A stretch of DNA of 64,000 nucleotides from Kaistia defluvii (GTDB lineage: Bacteria > Pseudomonadota > Alphaproteobacteria > Rhizobiales > Kaistiaceae), in NCBI RefSeq assembly GCF_040548815.1, contig NZ_JBEPSM010000006.1:1-64000 (forward strand), given 5' to 3'. Position numbers and translations under genes: made by a program. Below, one piece after another: positions 1 to 8,214 of this stretch. Below the pieces are notes generated by a model, which saw nothing but the letters and a program-made list of their open reading frames with translations, was not told the DNA's origin and did no database searches. Numbering within the stretch: position 1 is the stretch's first letter; every line of letters begins with the position of its first letter.

Positions 1-94
1 CGACCATCACGTTGAAGAGGATGTCCGTCTGGCCCGGCGCGGTTATGAAAAACGGCAGGTGTTCGATCGCCACCGGGTGAATTTTATCGTCCAT
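1..94 (-). CDS. 5' end of an unrecognised gene (partial)
   Basis: The minus strand has an ATG at 92-94, preceded by a purine-rich ribosome site (GGGAGTGGGGGATAG). It opens a frame that runs off the window edge after about 31 codons. The visible residues begin MDDKIHPVAIEHLPFFITAP and turn hydrophobic (ILFNVMV) at the edge, which may be the start of a membrane segment. The good ribosome site and open frame make a real gene likely, but I cannot name the family. It points away from the porin remnant. Confidence 0.55.
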   Translation of the reverse strand, partial: MDDKIHPVAIEHLPFFITAPGQTDILFNVMV

Positions 95-407
95 CTATCC
101 CCCACTCCCAAGATATGGATCCTGGGTGACGCTGCTGCTGCGGGCCATCCGACCATCGAACGGCCAGTCGTTCGCAAGGGCGGGCGTGTCTTCGCCCGAC
201 CCGTTTCCGGCCGCCAAGGTGAACTATTCCAAAGAGTGGCCCCGCTTCCCAAGAGCGTTACGCCTGCCGGAATGATGTTACTTGTTTTCCGGGCGTTGGA
301 AAGTGGCGACGCAAATTCGTCGACGGATGGCGGCGCATCCGGACCCAGCCGGCGCAGGTGCCGCACGGACGTTTGGTGCGCGACGTCCGGCCCATCGTGT
401 CAGTTCG
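95..407. other. Gene-free stretch
   Basis: I see no convincing gene. Open frames here have no ribosome site and their translations are Arg/Pro-rich, as expected of high-GC shadow frames. The region must hold the promoter of the minus-strand gene that starts at 94, but I cannot point to clear -35/-10 elements. Confidence 0.5.
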
Positions 408-900
408 GATTCTCAGCCGGGCGCCGGCGAGAGCGCCATGGCTCTTGTCTATGACATGGCCCGGCTCGTCATAGGAATAGGACCGGCCGCCTGGGTGGTC
501 CTATCAGCAGCATCGATATCCTCGCCAGAATAGGCATCAGCAGAGAAGGCAGTCTTGCCGCCTTCGAAGATGCGGGTCCGGTAGCCGAGTTGGAGTTGCC
601 ATTGCGGCCCTCGATCCTCTCCTTGTCCGAATAGGCGGCCGCGACCGTCAGGCTCAGGCCTGATGGCTGGTGCATCGAGCGATCGATCGGGACTGATTGT
701 CGGCGGGCTGGGAATAGGCCAACGCGCCGGAAACCTCGAAGTCCCCAAGCGTCTGCCGATAGCGCGCGGCAATAGCCGTGGTGGGCACGACCTGCGTACC
801 GACCGAGGAGGCGAGGCTAAAGCCGTAGAATTGCGGCGTGTCATAGCGGACGCGCGGCTTGCGGCTCGGCGGGCTCTCGGCACGGGATGTTTTGTCGCGA
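408..900 (-). pseudogene. Decayed outer-membrane porin fragment
   Basis: Four pieces of alphaproteobacterial porin lie in order on the minus strand but in different frames. Around 860-670 is a piece with RVRYDTPQFYGFSLASSVG and a following strand GDFEVSGALAYSQ. Around 660-590 is LSLTVAAAYSDKE. Around 600-485 is WQLQLGYRTRIFEGGKTAFS, then ADAYSGEDIDAADRTT. Around 484-408 is SYSYDEPGHVIDKSHGALAG followed by ARLRI, which resembles a porin C-terminus but lacks the final Phe and stop. The N-terminal half is missing upstream of about 900. At least three frame changes separate the pieces, so no full-length product can be made. Intact family members form general diffusion channels in the outer membrane. 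Confidence 0.7.
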
Positions 901-971
901 CGTTCTGGGGTCGAAGGTAATTTTCGCGGCGCCGACTCTCGTGCTATCGCTGCCGGCAGGGGGAAACCGCA

Positions 972-1364
972 TTGAAGCTCCGCTTGCGCCAAGGATTGTC
1001 GGCTGAGGTGACGCTGTTCGTCGCCTTCATGCTCGTCATCCAGCTCCTGTTCAGCGGGCTTTCTCTCGGCGCCAGGGCGGCCACGCTCGATTCCGGCGCG
1101 CTCAGCCACGTCCTCTGCACCAGCGAGGGTCGCACGGTCGCGGCCGGCTCCTCGACCGATGACGCGCCCATCGCCCACGCCATCGATTGCTGCACCTTCG
1201 GCTGCAGCATGGTCGGCGGCGCCGTGCCGACGGCGCCGGACGAAAGCGCCGCGCTGACCAACCGGCTGCGCTTCGTGACCAAGCCCGCGCCGGCATCGCC
1301 CCGGCTGGTCGCGCATGTCGAACGCAAACCGCAAAATCCAAGGGCGCCTCCCGGGCAGGTCTGA
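972..1364 (+). CDS. Small Cys-containing exported protein, copper-cluster associated
   Basis: This 130-residue protein starts at TTG 972 with GGGGGA about seven bases upstream. Residues about 13-36 are hydrophobic and end in ARAA, a likely signal peptide or anchor. The centre carries a histidine/cysteine cluster, HAIDCCTFGCSM, that looks like a metal site, and the tail is Pro-rich (RKPQNPRAPPGQ). It lies 80 bp upstream of a YcnI-like gene and then a CopC-CopD fusion, so a role in periplasmic copper handling is inferred from context. It resembles the DUF2946-type small proteins of copper loci, but I am not certain of the family. The TTG start is the least secure part. Confidence 0.6.
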   Translation: MKLRLRQGLSAEVTLFVAFMLVIQLLFSGLSLGARAATLDSGALSHVLCTSEGRTVAAGSSTDDAPIAHAIDCCTFGCSMVGGAVPTAPDESAALTNRLRFVTKPAPASPRLVAHVERKPQNPRAPPGQV

Positions 1365-1443
1365 CCTGTTTCCGGCTCGCTGAGCCGGCTCATCCGATCC
1401 TTTCCACCCTTTCGGGTGGACCTGCCCTTCTTGGAGTGAACCC

Positions 1444-1989
1444 ATGTTTGTTCACCGTTTCTCGACGCGCCTTTCGACCCTGGTTTCCGCCGCGGCGCTG
1501 GTCGCGCTCGGCGCTTCCGCCGCATCCGCCCACATCACACTGGAAACCCAGCAGGCGCCGGTCGCCTCGACCTACAAGGCCGTATTCCGCGTCGGCCATG
1601 GCTGCGAAGGCAAGCCGACGATCAAGGTCCGCGTCCGGATCCCGGACGGCGTCATCGCCGTCAAGCCGCAGCCCAAGGCGGGCTGGGCGATCGAGAAGGT
1701 CAAGGGCTCCTATGACAAGGCCTATGACTATTACGGCACGCCGACGACGGAGGGCGTGAAGGAGATCGTCTGGAGCGGCGGCAGCCTGCCGGATGACGAA
1801 TATGACGAGTTCGTCCTGCGCGCCTATCTGACTGGCGATCTGAAGGCCGATACGACGCTCTACTTCCCGGTCGTCCAGGAATGCCCGGACGGCGCGGTCG
1901 AGCGCTGGATCGAGATCCCCGCCCCCGGCAAGAGCGCCGACGACTATGAGCAGCCGGCGCCCGGCGTGACGCTGTTGCCGAAGAAATAA
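1444..1989 (+). CDS. YcnI-like (DUF1775) periplasmic copper-binding protein
   Basis: The product is 181 residues, with a ribosome site TTGGAGTG ahead of the ATG. Residues 1-29 form a signal peptide ending in ASA, so the mature protein begins with His (HITLE). In the YcnI family that N-terminal His, with a nearby Glu and a Trp (here probably in KAGWAIEKV), holds Cu(II) as a single-histidine brace. The mid-section (GVKEIVWSGGSLPDDEYDEF) is typical of DUF1775. It probably acts as a periplasmic copper chaperone. The next gene encodes the copper importer and chaperone fusion CopC-CopD, as in many bacteria where YcnI and CopCD are neighbours. Confidence 0.88.
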   Translation: MFVHRFSTRLSTLVSAAALVALGASAASAHITLETQQAPVASTYKAVFRVGHGCEGKPTIKVRVRIPDGVIAVKPQPKAGWAIEKVKGSYDKAYDYYGTPTTEGVKEIVWSGGSLPDDEYDEFVLRAYLTGDLKADTTLYFPVVQECPDGAVERWIEIPAPGKSADDYEQPAPGVTLLPKK

Positions 1990-2096
1990 AGCGCGTTTCC
2001 GCAAGATAGAGGAATCGCGATTTCCTACGCGGATCCGGCGCGTCCATGCGGGCGTGCCGGATCCGTCGCATGGGATCGCCGGACAGGAGCGGGACG

Positions 2097-3701
2097 ATGG
2101 TCACCATCGCGACCGGATGGACACGCGTTTTGCTGGCGGCGCTGGTGCTGGTGGCGGGCCTGCTGGCGGCCGGGGAGGCCCTGGCGCATGCCTCCCTGAT
2201 CCGCGCCAGCCCGATAGATGGCTCGGTCGTGGCGACGGCGCCGCCGGCCTTTTCGCTCACCTTCAGCGAGCCCACCTCGCCGCTTTCCCTCAAACTGGTT
2301 CGTCCGGATGGCTCGACCGTCGCGCTCGATGGGTTCACGTTGCGGGACGCGACCGTCGATATCCCGGCGCCGGCCGGGCTTGGCAACGGCACCCATGTTC
2401 TGAGCTGGCGCGTCGTCTCGGAGGATGGCCACCCGATCGGCGGCTCCGCCGTGTTCTCGATCGGCGCGCCGAGCGCGGGGGGATCGAAGGCCGCCGTCGA
2501 GGCCATCGACGTACCGGTTCGTGGCGCGGTCTGGCTTGGTAAGCTCGTCACCTATGCGGGCCTCTACCTCGGCGTCGGCGGCGCGTTCTTCGTCAGCCTT
2601 GCCGGCGGCGGGGGCCGATCGCGCCGGTTCTGCGCCGGATGGATTTTGGCGGGCCTCGTCGCGGTGCCGCTTTCGCTGGGTTTCCAGGGGCTGGATGCGC
2701 TCGGCCCTCCGATCGGCAGCATCCTGCAGCCGGTCGTCTGGAAGACCGGGTTCGGCACCAGCCTGGGCACGCTCGCCTGCCTGGCGCTGGCCGCGCTGAT
2801 CGCAGCCTTCGCCGCCCTTTTTACGGGTGGTGTATTGGCGAAGATCCTGTCGTTCGCCGCGCTCGCGCTCACCGGCGTCGCGCTGGCCTCCAGCGGGCAT
2901 GCCAGCGCCGCCCATCCGGGCTGGCTGACGCGGCCGGCGGTGTTCCTGCATGGCGTGGGCATCGCGTTCTGGGCCGGGGCGCTGTTTCCGCTTGCACTGG
3001 CGCTGGCATCGCCGGCGCCCGAAGCAGCGACGGCGCTCCGCCGGTTTTCGAAGCTCGCGCCCTGGTTCGTCCTGCCGCTGGTCGGCGCCGGGCTGCTGCT
3101 GGCGCTGGTGCAGGTGCGGGTGCCGGAGGCGCTCTGGACCACCAACTATGGCCTCGTTCTCCTCGCCAAGCTCGCCTTGCTGATCCCGCTGTTTGGGCTG
3201 GCCCTGTTCAATCGCCTGCGCCTGACGGAGCCCGCCGGCAAGGGGGACGCGCGGGCGATCGCGCAGCTGCGCCGGTCGATCGCCGCCGAGTTGCTGCTGG
3301 TCGTCGTGATCTTCGCGGTCGCCGCGCTCTGGCGCTTCACGCCGCCGCCGCGCGCGCTGGCGGAGGCGGCTGCCGCGCCGGCCGCGATCCATATCCATGC
3401 CGCCCAGGCGATGGCCGATCTGGAAATCGCGCCGGGCCGCGCCGGCGTCACCAGCGCCACCATTTCCGTCATGACGGGCGATTTCGGCCCACTCGACGCC
3501 CAGGGCGTGACGCTGGTGCTGTCCAATCCGGATGCCGGCATCGAGGCGATCCGTCGCGAGGCGAAGAAGCCCGGCGACGGAACCTGGCGCATCGACGACC
3601 TGACCCTGCCGGTCGCCGGCCGCTGGCATGCGCGGATCGATATCCTCGTCTCCGACTTCGAACTGGTGAAGCTCGAGGACGTCATCGAGATCCGCCCCTG
3701 A
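2097..3701 (+). CDS. CopC-CopD fusion copper resistance/import protein
   Basis: I choose ATG 2097 (534 residues) because AGGAGC lies seven bases upstream and a clean signal peptide follows, ending ALAHAS; an upstream ATG at 2046 has neither. After cleavage the protein starts with His (HASLIRASPIDGSVV), the N-terminal copper ligand of CopC domains. The CopC domain spans about residues 25-125 and includes VVSEDGHPIGG with the second His ligand. Residues about 145-440 contain some eight membrane segments of the CopD type. The last 110 or so residues form a periplasmic beta-rich domain (YtkA-like in appearance). The fusion probably moves copper from the periplasm to the cytoplasm, perhaps to supply the oxidase encoded next door. 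Confidence 0.9.
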   Translation: MVTIATGWTRVLLAALVLVAGLLAAGEALAHASLIRASPIDGSVVATAPPAFSLTFSEPTSPLSLKLVRPDGSTVALDGFTLRDATVDIPAPAGLGNGTHVLSWRVVSEDGHPIGGSAVFSIGAPSAGGSKAAVEAIDVPVRGAVWLGKLVTYAGLYLGVGGAFFVSLAGGGGRSRRFCAGWILAGLVAVPLSLGFQGLDALGPPIGSILQPVVWKTGFGTSLGTLACLALAALIAAFAALFTGGVLAKILSFAALALTGVALASSGHASAAHPGWLTRPAVFLHGVGIAFWAGALFPLALALASPAPEAATALRRFSKLAPWFVLPLVGAGLLLALVQVRVPEALWTTNYGLVLLAKLALLIPLFGLALFNRLRLTEPAGKGDARAIAQLRRSIAAELLLVVVIFAVAALWRFTPPPRALAEAAAAPAAIHIHAAQAMADLEIAPGRAGVTSATISVMTGDFGPLDAQGVTLVLSNPDAGIEAIRREAKKPGDGTWRIDDLTLPVAGRWHARIDILVSDFELVKLEDVIEIRP

Positions 3702-3718
3702 AGAGGGGCGGTGCTGCC

Positions 3719-4045
3719 TCAGCGAACCGAGGAGAAGGCGGTCGGCTGCAGGAACGAGCTCGCGACATTGGCGACGATCAGGCCGTCCTTTTCGCTGTCG
3801 GCGCGGGCGGCGATCCATTCCGGGTCGGCCATGAAGGCGTTCCAGCGCGCCTCGCGGTCGGCCAGGCTGTCCCAGGCGATCATGTAGGTCAGGTCGTTGT
3901 TGGCCGGACCGATCAGCGTCGTCCAGAATCCGGCCTGCCGGATGCCGTGCTTTTCCCAGATCCGCAGCGTGTGGTTCTGAAACCGGTTCTGAAGGGCGGC
4001 CATGCGGCCGGGCAGGCAGGAATAGACTCGCAGTTCATAGATCAT
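3719..4045 (-). CDS. NIPSNAP family protein
   Basis: A 108-residue protein that begins MIYELRVYSCLPGRMAALQ. NIPSNAP proteins are ferredoxin-like alpha-beta barrel proteins that start with almost exactly this pattern; their biochemical role in bacteria is unclear. The motif FWTTLIGPANNDLTYMIAWD is the second typical strand pair. I place the start at 4045 because the residues upstream are of shadow-frame type, although the ribosome site is weak. The gene converges on the CopC-CopD gene with 17 bp between and is divergent from the cytochrome c gene at 4322. Confidence 0.85.
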   Translation of the reverse strand: MIYELRVYSCLPGRMAALQNRFQNHTLRIWEKHGIRQAGFWTTLIGPANNDLTYMIAWDSLADREARWNAFMADPEWIAARADSEKDGLIVANVASSFLQPTAFSSVR

Positions 4046-4172
4046 TCGCGTCTCGACCGGTTGGGTTGGCGTTGTCTTGTGGGGCGGAAGGCGGTTGTCC
4101 GAAGACAAGCCTGTTCGCTCGGCCAAGGCAAGGGCGGTTTGCCGATCCGGGCTCGCGCGCTGTTGTATACCC

Positions 4173-4198
4173 CACTTTATCATAGTCATTCTAAAGTG
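4173..4198. promoter_or_regulatory. Inverted repeat, candidate operator
   Basis: CACTTTA and TAAAGTG are perfect 7-bp arms separated by 12 bases in an AT-rich patch that stands out from its surroundings. It lies in the divergent gap between the NIPSNAP gene (start 4045) and cytochrome c (start 4322), a natural place for a regulator site. No T-run follows, so a terminator is less likely. The regulator is unknown. Confidence 0.35.
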
Positions 4199-4321
4199 AG
4201 ATGACGCGACGTAAATGTGCTAGACTGACCCTGCGGCGGGCGCCTTGATCCCGTCATGAGGCCAAAACGTCGCCGCGCGAAGCCGTCTGGTTGCGATTCC
4301 GGCGATTGTTGGGAGGTTTCC

Positions 4322-4723
4322 ATGATCTTTCGGCGCTGTGCAGCGTGGCTCGGTGCCGGTGCGATCCTCGTCCTGCTGCCGGTGGCGGCGCTGGCGGATG
4401 GCGAACCGGCCCTGGGTGAAAAAGTCTTCCTGAAGTGCAAATCCTGCCACCAGATCGGCGAGGGCGCCAAGAACGCCGTCGGGCCGGAGCTGAACGGCCT
4501 GTTCGGGCGCAAGACCGGCTCGGTGCCGGGCTACAACTATTCGGCCGCCAACAAGAATTCGGGCATCGTCTGGGACGAGACGATCTTCCGCGAATACATC
4601 CAGAATCCCAAGGGCAAGATCCCCGGCACCAAGATGACTTTCCCGGGGCTCAAGAACCCGAAGGATATCGACAACATCGTCGCCTATCTCAAGCAGTTCG
4701 GTCCGGACGGCAAGAAGATGTAG
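4322..4723 (+). CDS. Class I c-type cytochrome (probable oxidase electron donor)
   Basis: The product is 133 residues, with GGGAGG upstream of ATG 4322. Residues 1-23 are a signal peptide ending ALA. The haem site is CKSCH (residues about 39-43, in FLKCKSCHQIGEGAKNAVGP), and the distal Met ligand is probably in PGTKMTFPGL, as in mitochondrial-type cytochrome c. The C-terminal helix DIDNIVAYLKQFGPDGKKM is typical of cytochrome c2/c550. It is 52 bp upstream of oxidase subunit II and in the same direction, so it probably carries electrons in the periplasm to that oxidase. Confidence 0.92.
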   Translation: MIFRRCAAWLGAGAILVLLPVAALADGEPALGEKVFLKCKSCHQIGEGAKNAVGPELNGLFGRKTGSVPGYNYSAANKNSGIVWDETIFREYIQNPKGKIPGTKMTFPGLKNPKDIDNIVAYLKQFGPDGKKM

Positions 4724-4775
4724 GCGCGGGGGACAGGGGCGCTCGCGCCCGTCGTCGTGGCAGGGATGAAAAGGC

Positions 4776-5591
4776 ATGCCGATCGCGATAGTCCTGGGTC
4801 TGGTGGTCGTCGGCTCGGTGCTGTTTCACTTCGTGAGCCCGTGGTGGTTTACGCCCATCGCCTCGAACTGGGGCTATATCGACGACACCATCAACATCAC
4901 CTTCTGGATCACCGGTGCGGTCTTCGCCGCCGTCGTGCTGTTCATGGCCTATTGCCTGCTGCGCTTCCGGCACAAGCCCGGAAGCCGCGCCGCCTACGAG
5001 CCGGAGAACCGCCGGCTCGAAAGCTGGCTGGCGATCGGCACCGCGGTCGGCGTCGCCGCGATGCTGGCGCCGGGGCTGGTCGTCTGGGCGCATTTCATCC
5101 GCGTGCCGGCCGGCGCCACCTCGGTCGAGGTGGTGGGCCAGCAATGGCAATGGGCCTACCGGCTCCCCGGCAAGGACGGCAAGCTCGGCGCGGCCGATAC
5201 GCGCGAGGTCAACGACACCAATCCGCTCGGCATCGATCCGAATGACCCGAACGGCCGCGACGACGTCATCGTGCAGGGCGGCGAACTGCATCTGCCGGTC
5301 GGCAAGCCGGTGGCGCTGCTGCTGCGCTCGCTCGACGTCGTGCATGATTTCTTCGTGCCGGAGTTCCGCGCCAAGATGGACATGATCCCGGGCTCGGTCA
5401 CCTATTACTGGCTGACGCCGACCCGTACCGGCAGTTTCGAGGTGCTGTGCGCCGAACTTTGCGGCGTCGGCCATCCCTATATGCGCGGCACGGTCGTGGT
5501 CGAGGCGGAGGCCGACTACCAGGCCTGGCTCGCGCAGCAGCAGACCTTCGAACAGATGCGGGCGCCGGCCCAGACTGGCGCCCTGAACTAG
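4776..5591 (+). CDS. coxB: Cytochrome c oxidase subunit II
   Basis: This 271-residue subunit carries the CuA centre that accepts electrons from cytochrome c. Hydrophobic segments lie at about residues 3-20, 40-62 and 83-105, followed by the periplasmic cupredoxin domain. The CuA ligands are visible: His190 in VVHDFFVPEF and the loop CAELCGVGHPYM with Cys225, Cys229, His233 and Met236. There is no fused cytochrome c domain, so this is not a caa3-type subunit. The aromatic stretch QQWQWAY is the conserved electron-entry patch. It is the first oxidase subunit of a five-gene operon whose layout (II, I, III, III, IV) resembles the Bradyrhizobium coxMNOP alternative oxidase; that match is from memory. 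Confidence 0.95.
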   Translation: MPIAIVLGLVVVGSVLFHFVSPWWFTPIASNWGYIDDTINITFWITGAVFAAVVLFMAYCLLRFRHKPGSRAAYEPENRRLESWLAIGTAVGVAAMLAPGLVVWAHFIRVPAGATSVEVVGQQWQWAYRLPGKDGKLGAADTREVNDTNPLGIDPNDPNGRDDVIVQGGELHLPVGKPVALLLRSLDVVHDFFVPEFRAKMDMIPGSVTYYWLTPTRTGSFEVLCAELCGVGHPYMRGTVVVEAEADYQAWLAQQQTFEQMRAPAQTGALN

Positions 5592-5692
5592 AGGATTCTT
5601 CCGGCGGCCGGACGGTCGGCGCAGGCAGGGACGAGGCAAGCTAGGCCGGGACGGCGCGCGGCGCCGCCCCGCAACGCAGCGGGTGGCGGCTC

Positions 5693-7504
5693 ATGGTCGA
5701 TGTCACGCATGGCGGATCCATATCGGACGGAACGGCTTCCGGCGCGGCGCCGGCCTTCGAGATCGGCGAGCCGGATCTCTACCACCCCAGGAGCTGGGTG
5801 ACGAAATACGTCTTCTCGCAGGACGCCAAGGTCATCGCCATCCAGTACGGGCTGACGGCGATGGCGATCGGCCTCGTGGCGCTGGTGCTGTCCTGGCTGA
5901 TGCGGATGCAACTCGCCTTTCCCGGGCTGCTCCCCTTCATCGACGCCGACCATTACTACCAGTTCATCACCATGCACGGCATGATCATGGTGGTGTACCT
6001 GCTGACCGCGCTCTTCCTCGGCGGCTTCGGCAACTACCTGATCCCGCTGATGCTCGGCGCGCGGGACATGATGTTTCCCTATCTCAACATGCTGAGCTAC
6101 TGGATCTATCTCGCCGCCGTGCTGCTGCTGGCCGCGGGCTTCTTCGTGCCGGGCGGGCCGACCGGCGCGGGCTGGACGCTCTATCCGCCGCAGGCGATCC
6201 TTGCCAACACGCCAGGCCAGTCCTGGGGCATCGTGGTGATGCTCGCCTCGCTGATGCTGTTCATCATCGGCTTCACCATGGGCGGGCTCAACTATGTCGT
6301 CACCGTGCTGCAGGGGCGCACGCGCGGCATGACGCTGATGCGCATGCCCCTCACGATCTGGGGCATCTTCACCGCCACGGTGATGGCGCTGCTTGCCTTC
6401 CCGGCGCTGTTCGTCGGCGCCGTGATGATGCTGTTCGACCGCCTGCTCGGCACCAGCTTCTTCATGCCGGCGATCGTCGTGACCGGCGAACAGGCGCCCT
6501 ATGCGGGCGGCAGCCCGATCCTGTTCCAGCACCTGTTCTGGTTCTTCGGCCATCCCGAGGTCTACATCGTCGCGCTGCCCGCCTTCGGCATCGTCTCCGA
6601 CCTCATCAGCACCCATGCCCGAAAGAACATCTTTGGCTACCGGATGATGGTCTGGGCGATCGTCGGCATCGGCGCGCTCTCCTTCGTGGTCTGGGCGCAC
6701 CACATGTATGTGAGCGGCATGAATCCGGGCTTTGGCTTCTTCTTCGCCACAACGACGCTGATCATCGCCATCCCGACCGCGCTCAAGGTCTATAACTGGG
6801 TGCTGACGCTCTGGCGCGGCGACATCCATTTCACCGTGCCGATGCTGTTCGCGCTCGGCTTCATTGTCACCTTCCTGAATGGCGGGCTGACCGGCCTCTT
6901 CCTCGGCAATGTCGTGGTCGACGTGCCGCTCTCCGACACGATGTTCGTGGTGGCGCATTTCCACATGGTGATGGGCGTCGCGCCGATCCTCGTCATCTTC
7001 GGCGCGATCTATCACTGGTATCCGAAGATCACGGGCCGGATGCTGAACACGACCTTGGGCAAGATCCATTTCTGGGTCACCTTCCTCGGCGCCTATCTGA
7101 TCTTCTTCCCGATGCATTATCTCGGCCTGCTCGGCGTGCCGCGGCGCTATTACGAGATGGGCGAGACGGCCTTCGTGCCGCATTCGGCGGCGACGCTGAA
7201 CATCTTCATCACCGTTGCTGCGCTGGTGGTCGGCGCGACGCAGATGCTGTTCCTGTTCAACCTCGCCTGGAGCCTCCGGCATGGCCGCGAGGCCGGCGGC
7301 AATCCGTGGCGGGCGACGACGCTGGAATGGCAGACGCCGCAAACGCCGCCGGCGCATGGCAATTGGGGCGCCGAGCGGCCGGTGGTCTATCGCTGGGCCT
7401 ATGATTATTCCGTGCCGGGCGCCCCCCAGGACTTCCTGCCGCAGAACGACCCGGGGACGGATCTCACCACATCAGGCGAAGCGGTCGCGGAGGGCGCGCG
7501 ATGA
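5693..7504 (+). CDS. ctaD: Cytochrome c oxidase subunit I (haem-copper, aa3-type)
   Basis: The product is 603 residues, the catalytic subunit that reduces oxygen and pumps protons. Haem a is held by His95 (TMHGMIMV) and His424, haem a3 by His422 in VAHFHMVMG. CuB is held by His286 in FGHPEVYIV, with the cross-linked Tyr in the same motif, and by His336-His337 in VWAHHMYV. About 12 membrane segments follow an N-terminal extension of roughly 45 residues. The motif GHPEVY marks a type A enzyme. Its stop overlaps the ATG of the next gene (ATGA), so translation is coupled. The gap of 101 bp from subunit II holds no gene. Confidence 0.96.
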   Translation: MVDVTHGGSISDGTASGAAPAFEIGEPDLYHPRSWVTKYVFSQDAKVIAIQYGLTAMAIGLVALVLSWLMRMQLAFPGLLPFIDADHYYQFITMHGMIMVVYLLTALFLGGFGNYLIPLMLGARDMMFPYLNMLSYWIYLAAVLLLAAGFFVPGGPTGAGWTLYPPQAILANTPGQSWGIVVMLASLMLFIIGFTMGGLNYVVTVLQGRTRGMTLMRMPLTIWGIFTATVMALLAFPALFVGAVMMLFDRLLGTSFFMPAIVVTGEQAPYAGGSPILFQHLFWFFGHPEVYIVALPAFGIVSDLISTHARKNIFGYRMMVWAIVGIGALSFVVWAHHMYVSGMNPGFGFFFATTTLIIAIPTALKVYNWVLTLWRGDIHFTVPMLFALGFIVTFLNGGLTGLFLGNVVVDVPLSDTMFVVAHFHMVMGVAPILVIFGAIYHWYPKITGRMLNTTLGKIHFWVTFLGAYLIFFPMHYLGLLGVPRRYYEMGETAFVPHSAATLNIFITVAALVVGATQMLFLFNLAWSLRHGREAGGNPWRATTLEWQTPQTPPAHGNWGAERPVVYRWAYDYSVPGAPQDFLPQNDPGTDLTTSGEAVAEGAR

Positions 7505-8205
7505 GCGCCATCCTCGTCTTCCTTGTCGTGATCCTGGCCATCGCCTTTGGCTGGCTCTGGCGCCAGGGCATCCTGACGAAGCCCTGGCTCGAGGTCGGCG
7601 TCGCCGGCCCGTCGGCGCCGCCCGATCGCTCCGCGGCGCTGGGCGCCAGGGTCGGGCTCGCCGTGTTCCTGGCGGTGGTGGGTTCGCTGTTCGCGCTCAC
7701 CGTCAGCGCCTATCTCATGCGCGCCGGGCTCGGGGATTGGGAAGCCGTGCGCATGCCCGGCATCCTCTGGGTCAATACCGGCGTGCTGGCGCTGAGCAGC
7801 ATCGCGCTGGAGACCGCACGGCTGGCCGCCCGGCGCGGCGACATGGAGGGGGTGCGCGTCGGTGTGCGGGCGGGAGCGTTCACCGCGCTGCTGTTCCTCG
7901 TAGGCCAGTTGCTTGCCTGGCGGCAACTGCATGCCGAGGGCTATTTTCTCGCCGGCAATCCGGCGACCGCCTTCTTCTATCTCGTCACCGGGCTTCATGG
8001 GCTGCATGTCGCGGGCGGGCTGGCGGTGCTGGGACGCGTCGGCTGGCGGATGGAGCGCGGCGCCGGCATCGCGCAGCTACGGCTCGGCATCGATCTCTGC
8101 GCCACCTACTGGCACGCGCTGCTGCTGATCTGGCTGGTGCTGCTTGCCCTGCTCGCCAATTGGGTCGGCGATTTCGTCGCCATCTGCCGCCAGCTGCTGA
8201 CCTAG
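7501..8205 (+). CDS. Haem-copper oxidase subunit III-like protein (first copy)
   Basis: A 234-residue protein with about six membrane segments. It belongs to the subunit III family by its pattern: FYLVTGLHGLHVAGGLAVLG in the middle and DLCATYWHALLLIWLVLLAL near the end, both conserved in CoxC/CyoC proteins. It overlaps the end of ctaD by four bases and is followed 9 bp later by a second subunit III-like gene. Two consecutive III-like genes also occur as CoxO and CoxP in the Bradyrhizobium coxMNOP set. Subunit III stabilises turnover and does not bind metal. Confidence 0.85.
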   Translation: MSAILVFLVVILAIAFGWLWRQGILTKPWLEVGVAGPSAPPDRSAALGARVGLAVFLAVVGSLFALTVSAYLMRAGLGDWEAVRMPGILWVNTGVLALSSIALETARLAARRGDMEGVRVGVRAGAFTALLFLVGQLLAWRQLHAEGYFLAGNPATAFFYLVTGLHGLHVAGGLAVLGRVGWRMERGAGIAQLRLGIDLCATYWHALLLIWLVLLALLANWVGDFVAICRQLLT

Positions 8206-8214
8206 GAGGCGCGA

